From NCBI RefSeq assembly GCF_001412655.1, contig NZ_CP012996.1:310001-374000 (forward strand): a DNA stretch of 64,000 nt, read 5' to 3'. The notes beneath the pieces are model-generated. The model did no database searches, was not told where the DNA came from, and saw only the letters and a program-made list of their open reading frames with translations. Position 1 is the stretch's first letter, and each line of letters starts with the position of its first letter. This stretch comes from Pedobacter sp. PACM 27299 (GTDB taxonomy: Bacteria; Bacteroidota; Bacteroidia; Sphingobacteriales; Sphingobacteriaceae). The position numbers and the translations under genes are program-made. Of the stretch, positions 1 through 8,626 are shown piece by piece.

Positions 1-715
1 ACCAATCCTTATAAAAATTGCGGATTTTATCGTGTGTAAAGTTTTGCAGCAAGTCAATTTTACCAATTGGTATGCGATTTTCATAACGTGAACCTTTCAA
101 AATTAAAGGCAGCATTTGCTTTTGCATCCTTTCCTGCGCATTTTTTCCACGCTGACGATCTTCTTCAATGATTACACCACGTTCTTTATCGATTTCTTCG
201 CCATCCATGCTGATTTTTCCTGCCCAGTTGGCGAGGATTTTAAATCCTGACTTGAATACTGCAGCACTATCGGTAGGGATAGGCAGTTGATATACGGTTT
301 GATTGAAACTGGTATAAGCATTTAAGTCGGCGCCAAAGCGAACGCCTGCTTTTTGCAGGTAATCAATCATTTCATTTTTTGGGAAATCTTTAGAACCATT
401 AAAAGCCATGTGCTCTGTAAAATGGGCGAGGCCACGCTGGTCATCGTTCTCCATTAAGGAGCCTATGCTGGTGGCTAAATACAGCTCTGCCCTGTTTTTA
501 GGCTCTGTATTTTTTCTGATGTAATAAGTGAGTCCGTTTGAAAGTTTTCCTATTTTAACATTTGGATCATTCGGGATGAGCTGTCCATCCGTTTTTTTTG
601 CAGGGCTTGTAGTACCGGTTTTCGCAGCACCGGTTTTTTTTTGGGCATATCCGGGGCTATAAACAGTCAATTGTGCGACCAGTCCTATCGCAAGAATATA
701 AATATTTTTCTTCAT
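1..715 (-). CDS. M16 family zinc peptidase (insulinase-like), N-terminal part only
   Basis: The gene runs off the left edge, so only about the first 238 codons are visible. The reverse-strand reading begins with a signal peptide (MKKNIYILAIGLVAQLTVYS), then a Lys/Thr-rich linker. The core reads K-L-S-N-G-L-T-Y-Y-I, the usual opening of an M16 domain. The inverted zinc motif HFTEH lies at residues 98-102, followed by M-A-F-N-G-S, with the glutamate-rich helix I-I-E-E-D-R further on. M16 proteins of this type in Bacteroidetes are exported, usually about 900-residue zinc peptidases that degrade peptides in the periplasm. Nothing can be said of the C-terminal half. The start is the only ATG in front of the signal peptide. 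Confidence 0.9.
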   Translation of the reverse strand, partial: MKKNIYILAIGLVAQLTVYSPGYAQKKTGAAKTGTTSPAKKTDGQLIPNDPNVKIGKLSNGLTYYIRKNTEPKNRAELYLATSIGSLMENDDQRGLAHFTEHMAFNGSKDFPKNEMIDYLQKAGVRFGADLNAYTSFNQTVYQLPIPTDSAAVFKSGFKILANWAGKISMDGEEIDKERGVIIEEDRQRGKNAQERMQKQMLPLILKGSRYENRIPIGKIDLLQNFTHDKIRNFYKDW

Positions 716-810
716 GTAGTTTGGTAATAAGTTGGACTAAATTATAGTTTTATCATGAGTATTCATGAGCTATCGGCAAAGATTTTCTGTTCAGAATAAA
801 ATGGCGTACA

Positions 811-845
811 TAAAAAAACCGCTAAGCTTCAGGAGCTTAGCGGTT
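811..845 (-). terminator. Rho-independent terminator after the nagB fusion gene
   Basis: A perfect 12-bp stem (817-828 with 834-845) has a 5-nt loop. Read on the minus strand it ends in a run of seven T. It lies 27 bp past the stop of the 872-2791 gene and before the next minus-strand gene, so it separates the two units. Confidence 0.9.
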
Positions 846-871
846 GTAAAATATTTAAGTATTAAATACGA

Positions 872-2791
872 TTAAAAATGGTATCGCACAAAGGCTTCCA
901 TTGCTTCATATTCAGCTAATCCAAGGTGGTCATAAGCTTCTGCAGTTTCTCTGTTTCTGTCTTCAGCTCTTACCCAGAATTCTCTCGAATCATCACCAGG
1001 GAATACTGCGCGGTCTTTTTGCGACTGGTGTTTGAAAATAGCAAATTTCTTTTTCTCTACTTCTTGCGGGCTCAATGGTACGGCCATTTCGATCTCATAA
1101 GTATCAAACTCTAACCAGGCACCACGGTATAACCATAACCAGCAGTCTTTAACCCAGCTTTCAGTTTTCGCTAGTCTTTGTAATGCTGATAAAATGATAT
1201 TGAAACATACGATGTGTGTACCATGTGGATCTTCAAAATCTCCAGCTGCAAATACCTGCTCTGGTTTGATTTTTTGTAAAAGTTCCATTGTCAGTTCGAT
1301 GTCTCTCTCTGTTACCGGATTCTTTTTAGTTTTTCCACTTTCGTAGAAAGGAAGGGCCATGAAATGGATATGGTCGTCTTCCAAACCGCAGAATCTGGCA
1401 CCAGCAATCGCTTCTCCTTTTCTGATCAATCCTTTAACCGTTTGTAATTCCGGAGTATCTACCTGATTTGGTTGTTTAGTCTCGATGAAGCTGCGGATAT
1501 TTTGGTAAATACCTTTCATTTCATCCTGAGCCATGCCCATTTTTTCTGAGAAATCGATGTTGAATTCTAGGAAACGCAGTGCATCATCATCCCAAACTGC
1601 AGTATTGCCTGAGGTTTGGTAAGCCACATGTACATCATGTTTCTGGTCTACTAAGCGGATAAAAGTACCACCCATAGAGATCACATCATCATCAGGATGT
1701 GGAGAGAAAATTACCACACGTTTGTTAGCTGGTTCCGCGCGCTCTGGTCTTTGAGAATCATCTGCGTTTGGTTTACCACCTGGCCATCCAGTGATGGTGT
1801 GTTGTAATTTATTGAAAATGTGGATATTAATGTTGTATACCGGACCTTGTTCCACTGCAAGCTGAGCCATACCGTGGTTATTATAGTCATCTTCAGTCAG
1901 TTTCAAAATTGGCTTACTTAAAGTATTTGCCAGCCAGATTACTGCTTTTCTGGTCATTACTTCATCCCAGATGCAGTCTTTTACCAACCAAGGTGTATCA
2001 AAACGTGTCAATAAAGAAGCCGCATCTTGATCCAGAATAAATTCTACATGCTCAGATAATTGCAGATAAGTAGCAGGAACTTCACTTGAAATTTCACCTT
2101 CTACTGCTTTTTTAATGATGGAAGCTTTTTTCTTATTCCAGGCCATAAGAATGATCTCACGGGCTTTGAAAATAGTACCGATACCCATGGTGATTGCTTT
2201 TGTAGGAACAAAAGATTTACCACCAAAGTCGCGGGCCGCATCTCTTCTGGTCAAATCGTCTAGCGTTACTAAACGAGTACCTGAGTTTGGCGCAGAGCCT
2301 GGCTCATTGAAACCAATGTGACCAGTACGACCGATACCCAGAATCTGAATATCTAAACCACCAACTTCAGTGATCTTTTTCTCGTAAGCTAAACAGAAAG
2401 CAGGAATGTCTTCCAGTTTCAGGGTACCATCAGGGATGTTTACGTTTTCTTTTTCAATGTCAATATGATCAAATAAATGATCATTCATGAAAGATACATA
2501 GCTCTGTGCAGCAGTTGGCTGCATAGGGTAGTACTCATCAAGGTTGAATGTGATTACATTTTTAAAGCTCAAACCTTCTTCCTTATGCATTCTAACTAAT
2601 TCCGCGTACACCGCTATTGGTGTAGCTCCGGTAGCTAGGCCTAAGACAGCCTTGGAATTGTTCTTTTGTTTTTCTTTAATAAGGTCCCCGATGCGGTGAG
2701 CAACACTTAAAGATGCTGCTGTAGGATTTTCAAAGACAGAAACGGGCAGTTTTTCAAAACGCGTTTCTTCCAGAAGATTTAATCTTGCCAT
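872..2791 (-). CDS. nagB: Glucosamine-6-phosphate deaminase fused to a PIG-L/LmbE-type deacetylase domain
   Basis: This 639-residue protein has two parts. Residues 1 to about 280 match NagB, which converts glucosamine-6-phosphate to fructose-6-phosphate and ammonia: LATGATP is at 52-58, FNLDEY at 82-87 and GHIGFNEP at 157-164. From about residue 357 a second domain opens with FSPHPDDD (362-369), the zinc site of PIG-L/LmbE N-acetyl-sugar deacetylases, with a later P-H-G-T-H. E. coli NagB is only about 266 residues. The fusion is a known Bacteroidetes form, and a deacetylase joined to a deaminase would suit GlcNAc-type substrates. One change stands out: the Asp of the E. coli triad (D141 in NDGH) is Thr156 here, while His158 and Glu163 remain. 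The exact substrate is therefore uncertain. No signal peptide is seen. Confidence 0.9.
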   Translation of the reverse strand: MARLNLLEETRFEKLPVSVFENPTAASLSVAHRIGDLIKEKQKNNSKAVLGLATGATPIAVYAELVRMHKEEGLSFKNVITFNLDEYYPMQPTAAQSYVSFMNDHLFDHIDIEKENVNIPDGTLKLEDIPAFCLAYEKKITEVGGLDIQILGIGRTGHIGFNEPGSAPNSGTRLVTLDDLTRRDAARDFGGKSFVPTKAITMGIGTIFKAREIILMAWNKKKASIIKKAVEGEISSEVPATYLQLSEHVEFILDQDAASLLTRFDTPWLVKDCIWDEVMTRKAVIWLANTLSKPILKLTEDDYNNHGMAQLAVEQGPVYNINIHIFNKLQHTITGWPGGKPNADDSQRPERAEPANKRVVIFSPHPDDDVISMGGTFIRLVDQKHDVHVAYQTSGNTAVWDDDALRFLEFNIDFSEKMGMAQDEMKGIYQNIRSFIETKQPNQVDTPELQTVKGLIRKGEAIAGARFCGLEDDHIHFMALPFYESGKTKKNPVTERDIELTMELLQKIKPEQVFAAGDFEDPHGTHIVCFNIILSALQRLAKTESWVKDCWLWLYRGAWLEFDTYEIEMAVPLSPQEVEKKKFAIFKHQSQKDRAVFPGDDSREFWVRAEDRNRETAEAYDHLGLAEYEAMEAFVRYHF

Positions 2792-2821
2792 TTAATTGTT
2801 CTTAAATTTTGTACGGAGCAG

Positions 2822-2853
2822 TAAATATAGGGACTCTGCCGACTTAATCCAAA
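2822..2853 (-). promoter_or_regulatory. Candidate promoter of the nagB fusion gene
   Basis: On the minus strand TTTG (2853-2850) is followed after 20 bp by TATATTTA (2829-2822), one base off the Bacteroidetes -7 consensus TAnnTTTG. It lies about 30 bp upstream of the start codon. Confidence 0.45.
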
Positions 2854-3008
2854 TTTTTAACCCCGCTGTGTTTTTTGTTTCAAATTGGCAATCAAAATGG
2901 TTTTTTTTTGCAAAACTGTTAGTTTTTTCAACGGATCGGGAGGATTTTTTATGAAATCCCTTCAGACAATTGATTTTAACCTATTTTAGTATCCGACAAA
3001 TCAGCCTT

Positions 3009-4208
3009 ATGAATTCAAACTGGAAATCACTCTTCGAAATACTGCAGAAACCGGAACGCCTGATCATCGGACTGATGTCTGGCACCTCTCTGGATGGTCT
3101 GGATATTGCCCTTTGCGCGGTAAAAGGAAATGGTGCCGAAACCGTTTTAAAAGTGCTGGAATTTACTACGGTTCCTTATCACCAGGAGTTTAAGCATGAA
3201 GTCAAATCTGTTTTTTCCAGAACAGATGCTGACCTGCAAATGGTTTGTCTGATGAATGAGAAGATTGGGCTATACCATGCCGCGCTGATTTTGGAAACCT
3301 TAAAAAACTGGGGAAGGACACCTGCAGAAATTGATGTGATCGCCAGTCATGGTCAAACGATTTTTCATGCGCCTGCAACTTTACATGGCCTGAAGGATTT
3401 CCCAAATGCCACCCTTCAAATTGGTGATGGCGACCATATCGCGGTGAAAACCGGCATCATTACCATTTCAGATTTCCGTCAGAAACACCTGGCAGCAGGA
3501 GGAGAAGGAGCACCATTGGCAGTTTATGGAGATTACCTGCTCTTTTCAAAAAAAGGAGAGGACCGCATCATGCTCAATATCGGAGGAATTGCCAATTTCA
3601 CCTATCTGCCAGCCGACCATGATGCCTCGAAAGTTTTTTCTACGGATGTTGGTCCCGGAAATACCATGATGGATCAATTTGTTCAGCAGCATTATCCGGG
3701 CTTATATTTCGATGAAAATGGAGCAATCGCTATTGAAGGAACAGTGAATGAAGACTTATTAACCGCTTTATTAACAAATGAATTTTTAAACGCTGATTTT
3801 CCGAAAACCACCGGGCCTGAACTTTTCAATCTGAGCTACTTATCCACAGCACAAGAACAATCAGGCACTTTAAACCTTGCTAAAGAAGATGTACTTGCCA
3901 CTTTATGTGCCTGCTCGGCAAAAGTGATCCTGGCTGCTATCAACAAATGCTTTGAAAAAACAGCCACACCTTATATATATATGAGTGGAGGAGGGATGCA
4001 CAATCCGCTTTTAGTAAGGATGCTGAAAGCTGGTCTGCCAAAGGCGAAATTCGGCACTACAGCACAGCTGGAAATTAATCCGGATGCTAAAGAAGCAGTG
4101 CTTTTTGCCGTCCTGGCTAATGAGACTTTAGTTGGCGAAAAAATCAATTTCGGTGCGCGCCAAGGTGTCCCTTCCATCCGAATGGGAAAAATCTCTCTGC
4201 CTGATTAA
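3009..4208 (+). CDS. anmK: Anhydro-N-acetylmuramic acid kinase
   Basis: AnmK phosphorylates and opens 1,6-anhydro-MurNAc released by peptidoglycan turnover, giving MurNAc-6-P in the cytoplasm. The protein (399 residues from this start) shows the ATP-loop GLMSGTSLDG near the N-terminus, then QIGDGDHIA, NIGGIANFT, DVGPGNTMMD and the late MSGGGMHNPLL, the usual series for this ASKHA-fold kinase. The reading frame stays open upstream to a TTG at 2970, but the ATG at 3009 gives the length and N-terminus expected of the family. It is divergent from the nagB fusion. Both act on amino sugars, which fits cell-wall recycling. Confidence 0.93.
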   Translation: MNSNWKSLFEILQKPERLIIGLMSGTSLDGLDIALCAVKGNGAETVLKVLEFTTVPYHQEFKHEVKSVFSRTDADLQMVCLMNEKIGLYHAALILETLKNWGRTPAEIDVIASHGQTIFHAPATLHGLKDFPNATLQIGDGDHIAVKTGIITISDFRQKHLAAGGEGAPLAVYGDYLLFSKKGEDRIMLNIGGIANFTYLPADHDASKVFSTDVGPGNTMMDQFVQQHYPGLYFDENGAIAIEGTVNEDLLTALLTNEFLNADFPKTTGPELFNLSYLSTAQEQSGTLNLAKEDVLATLCACSAKVILAAINKCFEKTATPYIYMSGGGMHNPLLVRMLKAGLPKAKFGTTAQLEINPDAKEAVLFAVLANETLVGEKINFGARQGVPSIRMGKISLPD

Positions 4209-4250
4209 CCGGAGAATACGGAATCCCTGTGCTCCTCTCATAAATTTTCC

Positions 4251-4258
4251 TATTTTTG
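4251..4258 (+). promoter_or_regulatory. -7 box (TATTTTTG) before the CsbD-like gene
   Basis: This is an exact match to TAnnTTTG, 20 bp before the ATG at 4279. No clear -33 TTTG is seen at the right spacing. Confidence 0.45.
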
Positions 4259-4278
4259 CAACCAAACTATAATACATT

Positions 4279-4494
4279 ATGGCAAGTTTTACACTTACTC
4301 CTGAGACCTGGACAAAGGTTAAAATTAAGTTTCTTAGAAAATACCGCGATCTGGCGAAAGAGAACCTATCTTTTGTGCCTGGACAAGAAGATCAATTGGT
4401 AGAGCAATTGATGAGCTTAGTGAAAAGAAACCGCGAGTATGTAGAATTTACCATCAAGAAAGCCCTGGCTGATCCTGATGGCAACAGGCTATAA
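4279..4494 (+). CDS. Small CsbD-like protein
   Basis: This is a 71-residue soluble, charged protein. The pattern W-x-K-V-K-x-K-F-x-x-K-Y-x-D-L, then a Glu-Gly-like turn (VPGQEDQLVEQL) and a closing helix, resembles the CsbD-like stress proteins that are common and short in Bacteroidetes. This is recognition by pattern rather than by a strong motif, so the family call is tentative. It has its own -7 box and lies between anmK and the S41 protease gene. There is no signal peptide or membrane segment. Confidence 0.6.
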   Translation: MASFTLTPETWTKVKIKFLRKYRDLAKENLSFVPGQEDQLVEQLMSLVKRNREYVEFTIKKALADPDGNRL

Positions 4495-4508
4495 TTCCCA
4501 TTAGCCTA

Positions 4509-4537
4509 TTGAGTTCCAAGCCTTTTTTGTAAATTTA
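4509..4537 (+). promoter_or_regulatory. Candidate promoter of the S41 protease gene
   Basis: TTG at 4509-4511 is followed after 18 bp by TAAATTTA (4530-4537), one base from TAnnTTTG. The ATG at 4549 follows within 12 bp, so the leader would be very short. Confidence 0.4.
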
Positions 4538-4548
4538 CGCTTCAACAG

Positions 4549-6258
4549 ATGGGTAAAATGAAAAAATTCAGACTTGTAGCCGCCTTTTCGCTGATCGCTT
4601 TTGCTTCCATAAGCTGGTCTTTTAAGGAAGATCTTTTTCAGGTTTCCAAAAACCTGGATATTTTCGCGTCTTTATATAAAGAGATTAACGTCAATTATGT
4701 AGACGAAACCAATCCATCCGACCTCATGCGTAGCAGTATTGACGCCATGCTGGATGGACTGGACCCCTACACAGAATATATTCCTGAGTCTGAAGTAGAA
4801 GACTATAAACTAAAATATGTGAGCACCCAATATGGGGGCATCGGAGCGAGTACGCTTTTTATCGAAGGAAAGCTATTTGTAAATGAAGTGACAGAAGGCT
4901 ACCCTGCAGATAAGCAAGATCTGAAACCTGGCGATCAGATTGTAAAGATCAACGATGTTGCGGTAAAAGGAAAAGAGCGCGCACAGGTAAGTCAGCTGCT
5001 GCGTGGCCCTCGTGGTTCAGCCCTGACTTTGTTAGTCATCAGAAATGGCGCCGTGATCACCAAAAATCTCAATCGGGATGAAATTAAACAACCTAATGTT
5101 TCTTATTCAGGCATGACTGAAGATCATTTTGCCTATATCAGATTGGATAAATTTTTGGAAAATGCAGGACAGGAGGTAAAGGATGCGGCCATCAATCTGA
5201 ATAAACAGCAGCCTAAAGGAATGATCATTGACCTGCGCTACAATGGCGGTGGAATCTTGCAGGAAGCCGTAAAAATTGTAAACCTCTTCGTGAATAAAGA
5301 CGTTTTAGTGGTGACTCAAAAAGGTAGAAACCCACAAAAAACCATTACTTATAAAACCTTGGCAGATCCCTTGCTTCCTCAAATCCCATTGGTAATTCTG
5401 GTAGGAGGTAACTCCGCTTCTGCCTCAGAAATTGTGGCGGGTGCTTTACAGGATTTAGACAGAGCCATTATAGTAGGGCAGCGCAGTTATGGAAAAGGAT
5501 TAGTGCAGCAAACTTTTCCCTTGCCTTATAATAGCCTGGTGAAAGTAACCGTGGCCAAGTATTTTACGCCTTCAGGCAGATGTATTCAGGCCTTGGATTA
5601 TGCCCATAAAGACCAGAATGGAAAAACACCTAAAGTAGCGGATTCCCTGATGAACAAATTCAGTACCCGTACCGGCAGAAGCGTCTATGATGGCAATGGA
5701 ATTTATCCTGACATCTTTGTGGAAACACCTAAACTGAGTCCAATTACGATTTCTTTATTGAATAAGAGCTTGTTTTTTGACTATGCGAATGCCTATAAAA
5801 ACAACAACAAAACCATTGCCCCTGCAGTAAGTTTCCAATTGACAGATCAGGACTATGCTGCTTTCCTGACTTCCCTGGAAGGAAAAGACTATGCCTATGT
5901 TTCTAAAACAGAGCGTTTGCTGGCAGATTTGCGAACGGAGGCAGAAAAGGAAAATAAACTACCGGCTGTAAAAGCAGATCTGGAAGACCTTAAAGCTAAG
6001 ATGTTAGTGGCAAAGAAAACAGACTTGACTACCTTCAAACCGGAAATCAAAAGGGTATTGGAAACACAGATCGTAAGCAGGTATTATTATGAAAAAGGGA
6101 AGGTGATCCAGGCTTTCCAATATGATAAAGAGCTGAGTGCAGCAAAAGCTGTGTTGAGCAATTCGTCAAAAATGATGGCAATATTGAAAGGAGAAGGCGA
6201 ATATAAAACTATAGGCAGCCCAATCAAGACAATTGCGGCTGCTCCTATAGAAAATTAA
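4549..6258 (+). CDS. S41 family C-terminal processing peptidase (CtpA-like)
   Basis: This 569-residue exported serine protease has a signal peptide (1-24), a PDZ domain at roughly 90-165 (YGGIGA to RGPRGS) and an S41 catalytic core. The core shows D-L-R-Y-N-G-G-G (228-235), GGNSASASEI with probable catalytic Ser291, and SYGKGLVQ with Lys316. The 25-residue Ser-to-Lys spacing is the one known for CtpB-type enzymes. About 180 residues of charged helical C-terminal extension follow. Such enzymes trim or degrade envelope proteins. The start could also be the second ATG at 4558. It converges on the ferredoxin gene with no base between the two stop codons. Confidence 0.93.
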   Translation: MGKMKKFRLVAAFSLIAFASISWSFKEDLFQVSKNLDIFASLYKEINVNYVDETNPSDLMRSSIDAMLDGLDPYTEYIPESEVEDYKLKYVSTQYGGIGASTLFIEGKLFVNEVTEGYPADKQDLKPGDQIVKINDVAVKGKERAQVSQLLRGPRGSALTLLVIRNGAVITKNLNRDEIKQPNVSYSGMTEDHFAYIRLDKFLENAGQEVKDAAINLNKQQPKGMIIDLRYNGGGILQEAVKIVNLFVNKDVLVVTQKGRNPQKTITYKTLADPLLPQIPLVILVGGNSASASEIVAGALQDLDRAIIVGQRSYGKGLVQQTFPLPYNSLVKVTVAKYFTPSGRCIQALDYAHKDQNGKTPKVADSLMNKFSTRTGRSVYDGNGIYPDIFVETPKLSPITISLLNKSLFFDYANAYKNNNKTIAPAVSFQLTDQDYAAFLTSLEGKDYAYVSKTERLLADLRTEAEKENKLPAVKADLEDLKAKMLVAKKTDLTTFKPEIKRVLETQIVSRYYYEKGKVIQAFQYDKELSAAKAVLSNSSKMMAILKGEGEYKTIGSPIKTIAAAPIEN

Positions 6259-6579
6259 TTAGTGTAGTTTAACGACCAGTCCATCCATTGCTGGACTCAA
6301 CTGTAACTGGCAGGCTAACCTGGAATTAGGAAGTAAATCTGGTAAGGTGTCCAGCATGGCATATTCGTCATCGGTCATCTCATTCAATTTTTCTTCTCCT
6401 TCCAGCACGTCTACGCAGCAAGTTGCGCAAAGTGCCATTCCACCACAGGTGGCAAGAATATCGTATTCACATGCTTTCAGGTATTCCATCAAGCTCAGGC
6501 CCATATCTACAGGCGCTTCTAATGTTGTTCTGCTGCCGTCCGGATTTTGGACGTGCAGGGTAATGTTATTTTCTTCCAT
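6259..6579 (-). CDS. [2Fe-2S] ferredoxin
   Basis: This 106-residue protein has an adrenodoxin-type cluster site: TCGGMALCATC supplies the C-x5-C-x2-C part and LACQ supplies the fourth cysteine near residue 91. It carries single electrons in the cytoplasm. It starts 2 bp after the reductase gene on the same strand, so the pair is almost surely co-transcribed and works as reductase plus partner. The acidic stretch E-M-T-D-D-E-Y-A is the type that docks ferredoxins to their reductases. Confidence 0.92.
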   Translation of the reverse strand: MEENNITLHVQNPDGSRTTLEAPVDMGLSLMEYLKACEYDILATCGGMALCATCCVDVLEGEEKLNEMTDDEYAMLDTLPDLLPNSRLACQLQLSPAMDGLVVKLH

Positions 6580-6581
6580 GC

Positions 6582-7592
6582 TTAGAATTCGGATACTCCG
6601 TTTACGGTAGTGTATTTCATGGTATATTTAACACCTGGGTTCATGTACTGGTAAGCACTATGACTCATTAGTGCCGCTTCGTGGAAACCGCAAAGGATTA
6701 ATTTTAATTTATTCGTGTAAGTATTGATGTCGCCAATCGCATAGATACCTGGGATATTGGTCGAATAGTCATCTGTATTTACTTCAATTGCACTTTTGTT
6801 GATGTTTAAGTTCCATTGTTCAATTGGACCTAATTTAGGGCTCAATCCGAAAAGAGGAATCAAATGATCCGCTTGGATTGTACTTTTTTCCAGGCTGCGG
6901 TTATGAACAAGTTCCACTGTTTCCAATTTTCCATTTCCATGAACAGAGCTTAAATTGCTGTTCAATACCAGGTTGATTTTTCCGCTTTCTGCAAGAGCCA
7001 TTACCTTGTTTACTGAATCAGGTGCACCACGGAAACTTTCACTGCGGTGAACTAAAGTCAATTCGTCTACAATATCCGCAAGGAAAATTGTCCAGTCTAA
7101 AGCAGAGTCACCACCACCGGCGATTACCATTTTCTGACCACGGTATTTTTCAGGATCAAGAATCATATAATTCACCCCTTTACCATTTTCAAACTGTTCT
7201 AATCCTTCTACTGCTGGTTTACGAGGCTCAAAACAGCCTAATCCGCCTGCAATTACTACTACTTTAGCTTCAATGATCGTACCCATGTTAGTGGTCAACA
7301 CAAAATCTCCTTCTCCACGTTTCTCCAGACCTTCAATGCGTTCTCCTAAAGTAAAACCAGGATGGAAAGGTTTCCCTTGCTCCATTAGGTTGTCAATCAA
7401 TTCCTGAGCTAGTACCGTAGGGTATCCAGGAATGTCATAAATAGGTTTCTTAGGATATATTTCAGACAATTGACCACCTACCTGAGGTAAGTAATCGATC
7501 AAATGACAACGCATTTTAAGGAGTCCTGCTTCAAAAATCGCAAATAAACCAACGGGTCCGGCGCCAATAATGGCTATATCTGTAGAAATCAT
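6582..7592 (-). CDS. Ferredoxin-NADP+ reductase, thioredoxin-reductase-like type
   Basis: This 336-residue flavoprotein resembles B. subtilis YumC. An N-terminal FAD Rossmann motif (IIGAGPVGLFAIFEAG) is followed by Q-V-G-G-Q-L, a second dinucleotide motif (IAGGGDSALDW) for NADPH and a C-terminal A-I-G-D-I-N for FAD. The CxxC redox pair of true thioredoxin reductases is absent from its usual place after the NADPH motif, which supports the reductase call. Its neighbour 2 bp downstream is a [2Fe-2S] ferredoxin, the likely electron partner. Confidence 0.93.
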   Translation of the reverse strand: MISTDIAIIGAGPVGLFAIFEAGLLKMRCHLIDYLPQVGGQLSEIYPKKPIYDIPGYPTVLAQELIDNLMEQGKPFHPGFTLGERIEGLEKRGEGDFVLTTNMGTIIEAKVVVIAGGLGCFEPRKPAVEGLEQFENGKGVNYMILDPEKYRGQKMVIAGGGDSALDWTIFLADIVDELTLVHRSESFRGAPDSVNKVMALAESGKINLVLNSNLSSVHGNGKLETVELVHNRSLEKSTIQADHLIPLFGLSPKLGPIEQWNLNINKSAIEVNTDDYSTNIPGIYAIGDINTYTNKLKLILCGFHEAALMSHSAYQYMNPGVKYTMKYTTVNGVSEF

Positions 7593-7704
7593 GTGTTTAA
7601 ATTTTGTGCGAATTTACGAACTTTTGTTTTAATAACCGCGACTGTTTAGATATATTCTAGATAATTGGTAGAACTTATGACAAACCTGCGATATTTTTTT
7701 TACT

Positions 7705-7712
7705 TATCTTTG
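7705..7712 (+). promoter_or_regulatory. -7 box (TATCTTTG) of the LpxH-like gene
   Basis: This exact TAnnTTTG match ends 9 bp before the ATG at 7722. If it is used, the leader is only a few bases long. It lies inside the upstream TTG-initiated reading frame, so it also argues for the 7722 start. Confidence 0.5.
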
Positions 7713-7721
7713 TTGATACTG

Positions 7722-8465
7722 ATGACAAAAAACATATATTTTGCTTCTGATTTCCACCTGGGTTCTCCCAGTCATCAGGAAAGTAGAAAGCGCGAAGATC
7801 GAATCATTCGTTGGTTAAACGCTATAGAAAGCAGTTGTGCTGAGCTTTTTTTGATGGGCGATATTTTTGACTTCTGGTTTGAATATCGGGAAGTAGTCCC
7901 AAAAGGTTTTGTTCGCCTGCAAGGTAAGCTCGCTTCGATGACAGACGCAGGAATTAAAATTTATTTTTTTAAAGGCAACCATGACATGTGGGTGAGGGAT
8001 TATTTCACGACAGAAATGGGAATTGAAATCATTAGCGATGAAATGGTCATGGAGCGAAATGGTAAAAGTTTTTACCTGCACCATGGGGATGGACTAGGAC
8101 CTGGTGATGAAAAATATAAGTTGTTAAGAAAAGTATTTAGAAACCCGGTTTGTCAGTGGTTATTTTCCATCGTACCCCCACGTATTGGACTGGGAATCGC
8201 CAATTGGTGGTCTGGAAGCAGCAGGGTAGCCAATAAAACTGAGGAAGCATTTCATGGAGAAGAATTCGAATGGCTGGCGATTTATGCAAAAGAACTATTG
8301 CAAAAGAGACATTACGACTATTTTGTATTCGGACACCGCCACTTGCCTTTAGAGATCAATCTGAATGGGAAAAGTAAGTATGTGAACCTTGGGGAATGGA
8401 TTAATTTTAATTCTTATGCGGTATTTGACGGCAAAGAATTAACACTGAACTATTTCGAAAAATAA
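7722..8465 (+). CDS. lpxH: UDP-2,3-diacylglucosamine diphosphatase-like metallophosphoesterase
   Basis: The protein has 247 residues from this ATG. The dinuclear metal motifs of the calcineurin-like fold are in order: ASDFHLG, GDIFDFW, GNHDMW, HHGDG and GHRHLP. The spacing and sequence (DFHLGSPS, FEYREVVPKGF) match the Bacteroidetes enzymes that act as LpxH, cleaving UDP-2,3-diacyl-glucosamine to lipid X in lipid A synthesis at the inner membrane. The frame is open to a TTG at 7665, but the extra 19 residues are hydrophobic and unlike the family, and a -7 box falls inside them. The gene is divergent from the reductase gene. Confidence 0.85.
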   Translation: MTKNIYFASDFHLGSPSHQESRKREDRIIRWLNAIESSCAELFLMGDIFDFWFEYREVVPKGFVRLQGKLASMTDAGIKIYFFKGNHDMWVRDYFTTEMGIEIISDEMVMERNGKSFYLHHGDGLGPGDEKYKLLRKVFRNPVCQWLFSIVPPRIGLGIANWWSGSSRVANKTEEAFHGEEFEWLAIYAKELLQKRHYDYFVFGHRHLPLEINLNGKSKYVNLGEWINFNSYAVFDGKELTLNYFEK

Positions 8466-8528
8466 TCATCAGGGCTGTAAGAATCCGGCAAGCATTAAAT
8501 TTTTAGTGTCAATTAACTGAAAAAGCCG

Positions 8529-8536
8529 TATTTTTG
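8529..8536 (+). promoter_or_regulatory. -7 box (TATTTTTG) upstream of prfA
   Basis: This exact TAnnTTTG match lies 90 bp before the prfA ATG. It implies a leader of about 80 nt. No clear -33 element was found. Confidence 0.45.
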
Positions 8537-8626
8537 CCTTCCAAAATAAATCAATTGCCAGGACAGGATCCGCAGGACGGGTCTGAATCAAGAAGGCAAC
8601 AAGTATTAATTTTCTGAAAAAAGAAT

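Noticed and set aside
2115..2321. Reading frame on the plus strand inside nagB, and similar frames inside metK, pckA, RND and SusC genes
   Set aside because: They are antisense shadows of strongly coding genes, without their own promoter or recognisable protein features.
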